Below the pieces are notes generated by a model. That model did not search any database and was not told the origin of the DNA. It was given only the letters and a program-made list of their open reading frames with translations. Made by a program: the position numbers and the translations under genes. A stretch of 22,891 nt of DNA from JANPEZ01 sp031423155 (GTDB lineage Bacteria > Actinomycetota > UBA4738 > HRBIN12): NCBI GenBank assembly GCA_031423155.1, contig JANPEZ010000169.1, positions 1 through 22,891 on the forward strand. Reading direction: 5' to 3'. Shown in pieces: positions 6,287 to 14,035 of the stretch. The first letter of the stretch is position 1. Every line of letters starts with the position of its first letter.

Positions 6287-8193
6287 CAGTCGCTCACCCC
6301 ACCGGACACGAATCCGGACGGGTCGATCCCGTACATCTTCTCGATGATCTGCCGGACGATCGGGGCGGCCGTGGTGGAGCCGTGACCGCCCTGCTCAACC
6401 ATCACGACGATGACGTACTTCGGGTCGCCTGCGGGCACCATCGCGGCGAACCAAGACGTGTCCTGGCCGGCATCGAACCCGGGCCGCTCGGCCGTCCCGG
6501 TCTTGCCCGCCACGGGTACCTGGCTGAGCGGGAATCCCGAGAAAGCGAACGCGGCGGTGCCGCTGCCCTGCGTGACCGTCGCCAGGGCGCTGCGGACGTA
6601 GTCGAGTTCGACCTTCGAGTACGGCAGGGTTCGGTGACAGTCCTTCGGTAGGTTCCTGACCAGGGCACCGGCTTCCGTCTGGATGTGATCGGCCAGTCGC
6701 GGCTCGCACAGATGGCCCCCGTTGGCCACGGCCGAGTACGCGGCCGCCAGCTGGAGCGGGCTGACCTGCACCGAGCCCTGCCCGATGGCCATGAGGATGT
6801 CATCACCCGGAAGCCAGTGGCGCTCGTCCGGTCGATACAGCTCGGGATGCTTCGCGGCGAACGCTTCCTTCCATGCGGCGGTCGGAATCAGCCCGGCGGC
6901 CTCACTGGGCAGGTCGATCTCGGTCTCCTTGCTGAAACCGAACCCCCGAAGATCCCTCTGGAACGGCTCGGAGGACTTGGCCAAGGGGTCGTTGGCCCAC
7001 TGTGAGTAGAACTTGCCGCCGAACTGGTAGAAGACCGTGTCGCAGGAGATCTGCAGAGCCCTGTCTATCCCGATATACCCGTTGTTCGAGGGATCCCAGT
7101 TGTGGAACACCGTTCCCGAGGTGTCGCCCGGATAGATGTATTCGGCCGGACACCCGTAACTGCCGCCGAGGGTCGCGATGCCGTTGTGGACGGCGGCGAG
7201 AGCGGTGAACGGCTTGAACGTCGAGCCCGGGGCGTAGGCGGACTGGACGGCCCTGTTCAGCTGGGGCGCCAGGAACTCGTTCTGCAGATACAGGTCCTGT
7301 TGGTTGGTCAGCCCCTGGATGAACCAGCTCGGGTCGAACGTCGGATAGGAAGCCAGGGCCTTCACCGACCCATCGTTCGGATCCATCACGACCACGGCGC
7401 CGGCGTTGGCGTGCAGGTTCTTGTTGGTGGAATCGTCGAAGATCCCGCGCGCCTTCAAGATGCCCTCGGCCAGGCTCTCCTCGGCGTACCTCTGGATCTT
7501 GAGATCGAGCGAAAGGACCAGGTCGTTTCCAACGGCCGGGGGCTGGGATCCGAGCGATCGGACGATCTCACCGGAGGAGTCCACGAGGTACTTGTCCAGT
7601 CCCGTGGTCCCGCGCAGGAACCTCTCGTAGACCGCCTCGACTCCGGACCTACCGATGATGTCGCTCTGGCCGTAGCCCTCGAAGGCTTTCTGCTCCAACT
7701 CGTCCGAACCGATCAGCCCGGTGGAGCCCAGGACATGAGCCGCGAGCGTTCCGTTGGGGTATTCCCTCACCGAAGCCTCGACGACCGCTACACCTGGGAA
7801 CTCGTCCTGGTGCTCGCCGATGTAGTAGGCCACCGACGGGTCCACGTCGACCGCCACCGGGATGGGCTGGTAGGCGTAGTAGCGCTTGTCCCTGAGAGCG
7901 TTCGCGATGTGGGCGATAGGGACCTTGGTCACCTCCGACAGGCGCAGCAGTTCCTCCTCGGGGTTCTCCCCTAGCTGCTGCTGGCTGACCTGGATCTCCA
8001 AGCTCATCCGGTTCTGAACGAGGACGACCCTGCCGGTGGAATCGAAGATGCGGCCCCTGGGCGCCTCGACCGGGATGAGGCGGACGCTGTTGTTCTGCAC
8101 CGCCTCTTTGGCCTTGGCCGAAGCGAGCACCTGCAGGTACCACAGGCGCGTCGTGAGCGAGCCGAACATCAGCGCCACCAGCAGCGAGAGCAC
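6286..8193 (-). CDS. mrdA: Penicillin-binding protein 2, elongasome transpeptidase
   Basis: This class B penicillin-binding protein crosslinks peptidoglycan during elongation. With the GTG start at 8193 it has 635 residues. A single N-terminal membrane helix is followed by the dimerisation domain (from about residue 40, VEAPRGRIFD) and the transpeptidase domain, with catalytic Ser324 in GSTFK, SCD (383-385) and KTG (564-566). The GTG start would begin inside the membrane helix with no positive residues ahead. Reading on upstream gives TEKATSRLKV before it, beginning at a CTG (8221-8223) that overlaps the mreD stop. The true start may therefore be that CTG, or sequence I cannot judge. The gene lies in the mreBCD-mrdA-rodA operon. 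Confidence 0.94.
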   Translation of the reverse strand: MLSLLVALMFGSLTTRLWYLQVLASAKAKEAVQNNSVRLIPVEAPRGRIFDSTGRVVLVQNRMSLEIQVSQQQLGENPEEELLRLSEVTKVPIAHIANALRDKRYYAYQPIPVAVDVDPSVAYYIGEHQDEFPGVAVVEASVREYPNGTLAAHVLGSTGLIGSDELEQKAFEGYGQSDIIGRSGVEAVYERFLRGTTGLDKYLVDSSGEIVRSLGSQPPAVGNDLVLSLDLKIQRYAEESLAEGILKARGIFDDSTNKNLHANAGAVVVMDPNDGSVKALASYPTFDPSWFIQGLTNQQDLYLQNEFLAPQLNRAVQSAYAPGSTFKPFTALAAVHNGIATLGGSYGCPAEYIYPGDTSGTVFHNWDPSNNGYIGIDRALQISCDTVFYQFGGKFYSQWANDPLAKSSEPFQRDLRGFGFSKETEIDLPSEAAGLIPTAAWKEAFAAKHPELYRPDERHWLPGDDILMAIGQGSVQVSPLQLAAAYSAVANGGHLCEPRLADHIQTEAGALVRNLPKDCHRTLPYSKVELDYVRSALATVTQGSGTAAFAFSGFPLSQVPVAGKTGTAERPGFDAGQDTSWFAAMVPAGDPKYVIVVMVEQGGHGSTTAAPIVRQIIEKMYGIDPSGFVSGGVSD

Positions 8194-8219
8194 CTTCAGC
8201 CGCGACGTCGCCTTCTCGG

Positions 8220-8729
8220 TCAGAACCTCACCACCCGTCGCAGGCGCGAGCCCTCCGAGACCTTGCGGATCACGGGGAAGATCAGCGGAGTCAGCAGCGC
8301 CCCGTAGACGGAGGAAAGGAGCGCGGTCTTGAGCAGGAAGAAGGTGTCGATGTCGCCCGCGCTGAGCAGGAACCTGACGATCTCGTGGAAGATCACGCCC
8401 GAGAACGTCCCGATCGCGACGAGCATCGTCGGCAGCAGCGGAGACGGTGAGGAGATGTACTGGCGGGCCAGGCCGATCCCGTAGCCGAGCAAGGTCAGCG
8501 TGAGCGCCGTGATCCCCTTCGGCTGATTGAGGAGGAAGTCCTGGGCCATCCCGCCCGCGAATCCGACGACGGCTCCTTCCGAGGGTCCCTCGAAGAAGGC
8601 GATCAAGATCACGACGAGATAAACGAGCTCGGGCTTGACGCCGGCCAGCCTGATCTGGGAGAAGACCGTCGACTGAAGCAGCAGCGCGGTAACGATGATC
8701 GCGGCCAGTGAGAGCGTGCGGCGCAGCAT
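8220..8729 (-). CDS. mreD: Rod shape-determining protein MreD
   Basis: This small integral membrane protein of 169 residues has about five hydrophobic helices and belongs to the rod-shape complex with MreC and RodA. Its position between mreC and mrdA is as diagnostic as its sequence, since MreD is poorly conserved. Visible family-like features are an N-terminal LQSTVFSQIRLAGVKPELVY segment and FFEGPSEGAVVGFAGGMAQD, followed by further membrane helices. The basic tail (KVSEGSRLRRVVRF) is likely cytoplasmic. The ATG overlaps the mreC stop as TGATG. Confidence 0.9.
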   Translation of the reverse strand: MLRRTLSLAAIIVTALLLQSTVFSQIRLAGVKPELVYLVVILIAFFEGPSEGAVVGFAGGMAQDFLLNQPKGITALTLTLLGYGIGLARQYISSPSPLLPTMLVAIGTFSGVIFHEIVRFLLSAGDIDTFFLLKTALLSSVYGALLTPLIFPVIRKVSEGSRLRRVVRF

Positions 8730-9580
8730 CAGGTGATGCTCCCGACGGTGAGGATGAGAACGAATTCGAGCGAAGAGAAATCGACCGCCGGGCGGATCGT
8801 TATGAATTTCTGGAGCGCGTTGGAGCCGGGAAGCACGCGAGCGACCTGGCCTATCGTGATCCCGGGCGGATACACGCCGCCCTGCCCACCCGGCGCACGA
8901 TAGCTGGTGGTCACCACGGTCTCATCGGCCGCGACTTCGACCGCGGGATCGACGAGCGTCATCCGCATGTCGTCGGCTCCCTGCCCCTGGATGAGACCCG
9001 CCTCGTTGGCTGCCGAAAGCTTGCCGGCAACGCTGAAGTCCCGGTCGATCATCAGCTGCACGACGGAAGCGTCCGAGGTGACGCTGATGACACGTCCGAC
9101 CAGGCGGTTCCCGGAGGCGACCACCGGGTCATCGACGCTGACGCCGTCGCTTCCTCCCCTATCGATCGTCACCGTCCATTCGAAGTTGGACACCCCGTTG
9201 GCGATGACGGCCGCGGCGACGGTTGGAACCGAACCCAGACTTTCCTTCAGATCGAGAAGAGCGCTGAGCTCGTCGACCCGGTGCTGCAGGTCGGTGACCG
9301 CCTGCTTGTCGGATCTCAGGCCGGCGATCTCCTCTTTGAAACGACGGTTGTCCGCGGACAGCGAGGGCAGGTGAGCAAGGCCCGAGAAGAAGTTGCCGAT
9401 AGGCCTGGTCAGGTTCGTGACCGCGCGCTGGAAGGGGGCCATGAAGGAGACGGTCGTGCGTCCGAAGCCGGCCAGGGGACCTTCGGCTCCTTGGCGGTAA
9501 TCCAAAGTGATGGTCGCCAGCGAGATCGAGACCAGCACGACCACAAGGAGGCGTGTGCTCCTCGGGCGCCTGGAAGACAC
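8729..9580 (-). CDS. mreC: Rod shape-determining protein MreC
   Basis: MreC is the extracytoplasmic scaffold that links MreB to PBP2. With the GTG at 9580 it has 283 residues: a short basic N-terminus (SSRRPRSTR), one membrane helix (about 10-26), a coiled coil (about 72-113, ADNRRFKEEIAGLRSDKQAV) and the paired beta-barrel domain. That domain includes IANGVSNFEWTVTIDRGGSD, VVASGNRLVGRVISVT and a late GGVYPPGITIGQV. A longer reading from GTG 9643 would overlap mreB by 58 bases and add 21 residues before the basic stretch. The shorter start, five bases after the mreB stop, is preferred, though no strong ribosome binding site supports either. Confidence 0.92.
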   Translation of the reverse strand: MSSRRPRSTRLLVVVLVSISLATITLDYRQGAEGPLAGFGRTTVSFMAPFQRAVTNLTRPIGNFFSGLAHLPSLSADNRRFKEEIAGLRSDKQAVTDLQHRVDELSALLDLKESLGSVPTVAAAVIANGVSNFEWTVTIDRGGSDGVSVDDPVVASGNRLVGRVISVTSDASVVQLMIDRDFSVAGKLSAANEAGLIQGQGADDMRMTLVDPAVEVAADETVVTTSYRAPGGQGGVYPPGITIGQVARVLPGSNALQKFITIRPAVDFSSLEFVLILTVGSIT

Positions 9581-9585
9581 GCGGC

Positions 9586-10671
9586 CTACCGCCGCGAGGG
9601 ACTCACCAAGACGCGCTGCAGAACCTCGAACTCCTCCAGGCACTTGCCCGAGCCGAGAACGACGGCCTGCAAGGGCATATCAGCGATCCGGACCGGCATG
9701 CCGGTCTCGTGGCGCAGCCGCTTGTCCAGGCCGCGAAGGAGCGCGCCGCCGCCCGTAAGGACGATGCCGTGATCCATGATGTCGGCCGAAAGTTCCGGAG
9801 GTGTTCGGTCCAAAGTCGTCTTGATGGCGTCGATTATCGCGTTGACCGGTTCCTCGATCGCGCGGCGTATCTCCTCCGCGGTGATCGTGATGGTCTTGGG
9901 AAGACCGCTCACGAGGTCCCGGCCCTTGATCTCGGCGACGAGTTCCTCCGGCATCGGGAAGACCGAGCCGATCGCGAGTTTGATCGCCTCGGAAGTGCGC
10001 TCACCCAGAAGGAGCGAGTACTCCTTCTTCACGTGTTGGATGATCGCTTCATCGAGTTCGTCGCCGCCGATCCGGATGGAGGTGCTCGTCACGATGCCGC
10101 CCAGGGATATAACCGCCACCTCGGTGGTGCCGCCACCGATGTCGACGATCATGTTTCCGGTCGGCTCGTGGATCGGGAGGCCCGCGCCGATCGCCGCAGC
10201 CATCGGCTCCTCGATGATGTAGGCCCGGCGGGAGCCCGCCGCGATCGTCGCTTCCTCGACCGCGCGCTGCTCTACACCGGTGATGCCGGAGGGGACGCAG
10301 ACGACCACGCGCGGTTTCGCGAGCCAGCGGCGCTTGTGCACCTTCTGGATGAAGTAGCGGAGCATCTTCTCGGTGACGTCGAAGTCGGCGATGACGCCAT
10401 CCTTCAGGGGCCGCACCGCTTGGATGTGAGAGGGCGTACGCCCGATCATCCGCTTGGCCTCGGAACCCACCGCAAGGATGGCTCCTGTAAGGGTGTTGAT
10501 CGCGACGACGGACGGCTCGTTGAGAACGACTCCGCGTCCACGCACGTACACGAGCGTGTTCGCGGTGCCGAGGTCTACGGCCATGTCGCGACCAAGGAAC
10601 CCTAGAACTCCCTCTGCGCCCTGGGGTCGAGCGCCGGGAGACGAGATGTTTCGATGAACCCTATCGGCCAT
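9586..10671 (-). CDS. mreB: Rod shape-determining protein MreB (actin-like)
   Basis: This 361-residue actin-like ATPase forms membrane-bound filaments that guide side-wall synthesis. The core begins FLGRDMAVDLGTANTLVYVR (phosphate 1 loop), and continues with VVVCVPSGITGVE, VDIGGGTTEVAVISLGG (phosphate 2) and IVLTGGGALLRGLD (adenosine loop). It ends EEFEVLQRVLVSPSRR, very like Streptomyces MreB as I remember it. About 25 extra residues (MADRVHRNISSPGARPQGAE) precede the core when the ATG at 10671 is used. The ATG at 10584 (MAVDLG) would cut into the fold. No Shine-Dalgarno sequence precedes 10671, but a promoter ends 14 bases before it, so a near-leaderless mRNA is likely. First gene of the rod operon. 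Confidence 0.97.
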   Translation of the reverse strand: MADRVHRNISSPGARPQGAEGVLGFLGRDMAVDLGTANTLVYVRGRGVVLNEPSVVAINTLTGAILAVGSEAKRMIGRTPSHIQAVRPLKDGVIADFDVTEKMLRYFIQKVHKRRWLAKPRVVVCVPSGITGVEQRAVEEATIAAGSRRAYIIEEPMAAAIGAGLPIHEPTGNMIVDIGGGTTEVAVISLGGIVTSTSIRIGGDELDEAIIQHVKKEYSLLLGERTSEAIKLAIGSVFPMPEELVAEIKGRDLVSGLPKTITITAEEIRRAIEEPVNAIIDAIKTTLDRTPPELSADIMDHGIVLTGGGALLRGLDKRLRHETGMPVRIADMPLQAVVLGSGKCLEEFEVLQRVLVSPSRR

Positions 10672-10685
10672 GGGGTCTGTAATGA

Positions 10686-10714
10686 GTTCTACAGGACGAG
10701 TCCAGGAGTGGCAA
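10686..10714 (-). promoter_or_regulatory. Promoter of the mreB operon
   Basis: On the minus strand the -35 box TTGCCA (10709-10714) is one base from TTGACA. A 17-base spacer leads to the -10 box TAGAAC (10686-10691), four of six to consensus. Transcription would start about seven bases before the ATG at 10671. It lies in the 52-base gap between divergent mreB and fabD. Confidence 0.55.
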
Positions 10715-10723
10715 CCTATACGG

Positions 10724-11644
10724 ATGGAAAACACTTCAGCGGTCGTGTTCCCCGGTCAGGGGTCGCAGAGCATCTCGATGGCGGACGCTTGGGCCCGGCA
10801 CCACGTTTCGAAGGAGGTTCTCGACGAGGCATCCTCGGTCTTGGGCCGGGATCTGATCGCGGATTGTCACGACGAGTCGCTGCTGGGGACGACGGCCTTC
10901 GCGCAACCGGCGCTGCTGGCTTGTGACGTCGCGGCGTTCCGGGTCCTGGCTTCTCTGGGGGTTCGGTTCTCCGGGGCCGCCGGCCATTCGCTCGGTGAGT
11001 TCGCGGCGCTCGTCGCCGCGGAGGTCATCTCTTTCTCGGATGCGATGAGGATCGTGATCGTCCGCGGTCGTGAGATGCAGCGCGCGGGTGAGGAGCGACC
11101 GGGCACGATGAGCGCGCTGCTCGGTGTAGGCGCCGAAGACGCCGCGGCGTTGTGCGATGAGGCGCGAGGCGGGGACGTGCTGCTCGTCGCCAACGAGAAC
11201 TCCCCGCAGCAGGTCGTTATCAGTGGAAGCGTTCCCGCGATAGAGCGCGCCGAAGCGCTGTGCACCTCCCGCAAGATCCGCGCGGTGCGACTGAAAGTCG
11301 CCGGCGCCTTCCACTCCCCCTTGATGGATCCAGCCGTCGCCGCGATAGACGAAGAACTCGACAACGTGCTGTTCCATCCGCCGAAGTTCCCCGTCGCCGA
11401 GAACGTGACGGGCGAGCTGATCGATGATGCCGGCGAACTACGCAAGCAACTGCGGCGTCACGTTATCTCGCCCGTCAGGTGGGAGAAGTGCGCGCAAGCG
11501 TTGCAAGCGGCGGGTATCGACACGTTCGTGGAAGCCGGGCCGGGAGACGTGCTGACGAAGCTGGCGAAGAGGGTCGTTCCGGGGGCTCGCGCGGTGACGG
11601 TCGGTTCGCCGGAGGCGGCCGCGGCATTCGTCGATCCCAAGTAG
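10724..11644 (+). CDS. fabD: Malonyl-CoA:ACP transacylase FabD
   Basis: This 306-residue enzyme moves malonyl groups from CoA to acyl carrier protein, supplying extender units for fatty acid synthesis. Visible motifs are VFPGQGSQ (8-15), GHSLGE with catalytic Ser89, VRGREMQ with the carboxylate-binding Arg114, and GAFHSPLM with His197. ANENSPQQVVISGS is also typical. The ATG at 10724 is chosen because MENTSAVVFPGQGSQ matches the family N-terminus. An upstream in-frame GTG at 10670 would overlap the mreB start. No ribosome binding site at a normal distance is seen, so the leader may be very short. It opens a plus-strand fab cluster, with a minus-strand gene lying between it and fabH. Confidence 0.95.
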   Translation: MENTSAVVFPGQGSQSISMADAWARHHVSKEVLDEASSVLGRDLIADCHDESLLGTTAFAQPALLACDVAAFRVLASLGVRFSGAAGHSLGEFAALVAAEVISFSDAMRIVIVRGREMQRAGEERPGTMSALLGVGAEDAAALCDEARGGDVLLVANENSPQQVVISGSVPAIERAEALCTSRKIRAVRLKVAGAFHSPLMDPAVAAIDEELDNVLFHPPKFPVAENVTGELIDDAGELRKQLRRHVISPVRWEKCAQALQAAGIDTFVEAGPGDVLTKLAKRVVPGARAVTVGSPEAAAAFVDPK

Positions 11645-11667
11645 AGCCTCCACCCGGCTCACGGATC

Positions 11668-11679
11668 TCGCGATCGCGA
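11668..11679. repeat. 12-bp palindrome between convergent genes
   Basis: TCGCGATCGCGA is a perfect palindrome in the 38-base gap between the convergent fabD and secreted-protein genes. It has no T-run and little loop space, so it is not a standard terminator. CGATCG is frequent in this window, so chance is possible. Confidence 0.3.
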
Positions 11680-11682
11680 CCC

Positions 11683-12924
11683 CTACGGGACTTTGGGTGT
11701 CACCAGCCAAGCGAGCGCATCGATGGGAACCGTATAGCTCGGCTTGATCGCCTTGATCGTCACGGTGGCTTCGTAGGACGGCCATTCGCCCGCGCGCGCG
11801 ACGCTGGTGAAGACGCGCTGACGTGGAAGGTCTTCGATATCCGAGGAATGAACCTGGCTGATATCACCTGCTATCGAGGGTGGAGCCCACCTCACGGTCA
11901 CGAGCCCGTCCCATTCGCCGTAGCCAGGGGCGATCCAGATCAAGCGGCATCTGTACCCCTCAGGACACGGCAGGGTAGCTGTGAAGACCGCGTCGGTGGC
12001 CGAGTCTCCCATGCCCGTAGACAGCGTCGCCAGGTAGGAATCGGCGGGAGTCGAAGTGATCCAGGTTCCCGAGTAGTCGGAGAGCGCGAACGATCCGTCG
12101 TCGATGGGTATCGCCACGTAGCGGGTCTTCTCAGCGACGTTGCCTTGGCCGTCGGAAGCAGTGCCGTGGAACGCGAAGGTCGATCCCTCCGGCAGTTCAC
12201 CCGGGTCGAACGTAGACACCACCGGCGACGACCCGGAGGCGATCGGTTCCCAGACTCCCGTTCCCATCTCAGACCAGTCCAGGGCCCAGGAAGCCAATCC
12301 CGAGCCGCCCACATCGGACACCGAGTAGTCGACCTGGATGTCCGGCGTCGTCCGCACGTCGCTCGGTATCGGTGCTTGCACCGTGATCGTTGGACGCCGG
12401 ATGTCCTGAAACGGAAGCGGGAAGTCGTCAGGGGCCGCGTCTACACACCTACTGGGGCAACCCGTTCCTTCGTAGAAACTCTCAACGCCGTAGCGGTAGC
12501 TGTCGATGCCACCCAAACGATCGGTCTCGATCCTCACTTCCACCGAGTTCGCCGCGAGCTTGATGACCTTGAGACCGGTGAGGTATTTCTTGCCGCAGTT
12601 CGTTAGGGCACCTCTGAGATTCCCGCGAGTTTGGTAGATGAAGGCGCACCGTTCGAACGATCCCCTGGTTCCCCCCGTGTCGAGGATGAAGACGAAGTAG
12701 CTCGTGCTCCCCAGATCACGGGGCGACCAGTCGGAGAAAGTTTCGAGAGCGTGCACCATGATGTCCTCGCCCTTGTGGCTGACCGTCATCGACTTGATGT
12801 CGAGGAGTCCTCGCACATCGTTGCTGTCTAGCGTGCTTTCCGTGTGGGCGATCGCGGTGAGTCCCGAAGATGCCATGACGGCCGCGGCCACGAAGGCAAC
12901 CAGCAAGCGGCGTCGAACCCTCAA
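11683..12924 (-). CDS. Secreted multi-domain beta-sandwich protein of unknown function
   Basis: This 413-residue protein has a signal peptide (MRVRRRLLVAFVAAAVMASS, likely cleaved near AIA-HT, about residue 27). Three segments follow. Residues ~30-135 (LDIKSMTVSH...ILDTGG) resemble a DOMON-like or extracellular sandwich seen in secreted actinobacterial proteins. Residues ~178-272 look like a bacterial Ig-like domain (VDYSVSDVGGSGL, FHGTASDGQGNVAE). Residues ~283-347 start with YSGTW and resemble a ligand-binding-like sandwich. Six cysteines (93, 110, 156, 160, 320, 326) could form three disulphides. No catalytic motif or anchor is seen. TTG 12924 is taken as the start because a strong Shine-Dalgarno run ends six bases before it; GTG 12930 directly abuts that run. 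It lies antisense between fabD and fabH. Confidence 0.8.
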   Translation of the reverse strand: MRVRRRLLVAFVAAAVMASSGLTAIAHTESTLDSNDVRGLLDIKSMTVSHKGEDIMVHALETFSDWSPRDLGSTSYFVFILDTGGTRGSFERCAFIYQTRGNLRGALTNCGKKYLTGLKVIKLAANSVEVRIETDRLGGIDSYRYGVESFYEGTGCPSRCVDAAPDDFPLPFQDIRRPTITVQAPIPSDVRTTPDIQVDYSVSDVGGSGLASWALDWSEMGTGVWEPIASGSSPVVSTFDPGELPEGSTFAFHGTASDGQGNVAEKTRYVAIPIDDGSFALSDYSGTWITSTPADSYLATLSTGMGDSATDAVFTATLPCPEGYRCRLIWIAPGYGEWDGLVTVRWAPPSIAGDISQVHSSDIEDLPRQRVFTSVARAGEWPSYEATVTIKAIKPSYTVPIDALAWLVTPKVP

Positions 12925-12930
12925 CCACAC

Positions 12931-12939
12931 CCTCCTCCT
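12931..12939 (-). promoter_or_regulatory. Strong ribosome binding site deciding a TTG start
   Basis: AGGAGGAGG on the minus strand lies six bases before TTG 12924. The GTG at 12930 touches the run directly and would be badly spaced. Confidence 0.7.
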
Positions 12940-12951
12940 ACGGTTCGGCAG

Positions 12952-12981
12952 AGCCTAGTCTTCGGCGACACGGAACTTCAA
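12952..12981 (-). promoter_or_regulatory. Promoter of the secreted-protein gene
   Basis: On the minus strand, -35 TTGAAG (12976-12981, four of six), an 18-base spacer and -10 TAGGCT (12952-12957) precede the strong ribosome binding site. The predicted leader is about 20 bases. Confidence 0.5.
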
Positions 12982-13021
12982 GGGCAGAAGCCGCACGTTA
13001 GCCGCTCGGGTGGTCCTCCTA

Positions 13022-13027
13022 TATCCT
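13022..13027 (+). promoter_or_regulatory. -10 box for a probable leaderless fabH transcript
   Basis: TATCCT ends six bases before the fabH ATG at 13034, so transcription should begin at or next to the A of ATG. No Shine-Dalgarno sequence is present. A weak -35 (TTAGCC, 12998-13003) lies 18 bases upstream. Confidence 0.5.
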
Positions 13028-13033
13028 CCGGGC

Positions 13034-14035
13034 ATGACCCGGAACGCGACCATCACGGGCGTGGGCTCGGCACTTCCCCCGCGCGAAGTGCCCAACTCCT
13101 GGTTCGAGTCCAGGGTGGAAACCAGCGACGAGTGGATCCAGGCACGCACCGGCATCGCATCCCGCCGTTTCGTCGATGAGGGCGTCGTGACCTCCGATCT
13201 GGCGGTCGAGGCGGCCCGCCATGCCCTGGAGAGTGCCGGGATCGAGGCCTCGGGGGTCGACATGATCGTCTGCGCTACCACCACGGGGGATATGCCCTTC
13301 CCTGCCACGGCCGTTTGGGTGCAACGGAAGTTGGGACTCTCCTGTCCCGCCTTCGACGTGAGCGCCGCATGCGCCGGCTTCTCGTACGGGCTATCGACCG
13401 CGACCGCGTTCGTGAGTTCGGGGATGGCCGACACTGTTCTGCTCATCGGAGCGGAGGTATTCAGCCGCATCCTGGACTTCACAGACCGCGGAACGTGCAT
13501 CCTGTTCGGCGACGGTGCCGGGGCCGTGATCGTTCGAGCGTCGGATCAGCCGGGGATCGTCGGCAACAAGCTCGGCGCCGACGGGACCGCGGCCGAGATT
13601 CTGCTTATGCCCGCGGGTGGCTCGCGCGAACCGGCTTCGATCGAGACGGTCGAAGCCAGGCGACACAACATCCAGATGCCCAACGGCCGCGAAGTGTTCA
13701 AGCGAGCCGTAACCGAGATGGCGAGTGCTTGCCGCGAGTTGCTCGAGAAGTCCGGCTTCACCTCCGAGGACGTCGACGTGTTGATCCCCCACCAGGCGAA
13801 CGCCCGGATCATGACTGCCGTTGCCGAGCGGCTGCACATCCCGGCTGAGCGCGCTGTGATAGACGTCGCCGGCGTGGGCAACACCTCTGCCGCTTCCATC
13901 CCCATCGCGCTCGATCGCGCGTGGCGTAGCGGACGCATCAAGGAAGGCGACCTGGTTCTTTTCACCTCGTTCGGAGCGGGTCTGACCTGGGGCGCCTCGC
14001 TCATCCGCTGGACGATGGCGGGGCCGGCATCGTGA
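13034..14035 (+). CDS. fabH: 3-oxoacyl-ACP synthase III FabH
   Basis: This 333-residue enzyme starts fatty acid chains by condensing an acyl-CoA primer with malonyl-ACP. The catalytic triad is clear: Cys113 in SAACAGFSYG, His253 in IPHQAN and Asn283 in GVGNTSAASIP. TSDEWIQARTGIASRR (30-45) and FGDGAGAVIV (158-167) are typical. The ATG at 13034 gives the normal family N-terminus (MTRNATITGVGSALPPREV). An in-frame GTG at 13010 would add eight residues without support. The gene is divergent from the secreted-protein gene and overlaps fabG by four bases (GTGA), so it probably leads a fabH-fabG-acpP-fabF operon. Primer preference (branched or straight) cannot be read from sequence by eye. Confidence 0.96.
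   Translation: MTRNATITGVGSALPPREVPNSWFESRVETSDEWIQARTGIASRRFVDEGVVTSDLAVEAARHALESAGIEASGVDMIVCATTTGDMPFPATAVWVQRKLGLSCPAFDVSAACAGFSYGLSTATAFVSSGMADTVLLIGAEVFSRILDFTDRGTCILFGDGAGAVIVRASDQPGIVGNKLGADGTAAEILLMPAGGSREPASIETVEARRHNIQMPNGREVFKRAVTEMASACRELLEKSGFTSEDVDVLIPHQANARIMTAVAERLHIPAERAVIDVAGVGNTSAASIPIALDRAWRSGRIKEGDLVLFTSFGAGLTWGASLIRWTMAGPAS

Noticed and set aside
11668..11679. TCGCGATCGCGA as a terminator
   Set aside because: It has no T-run and no proper loop, and related CGATCG words are common here.
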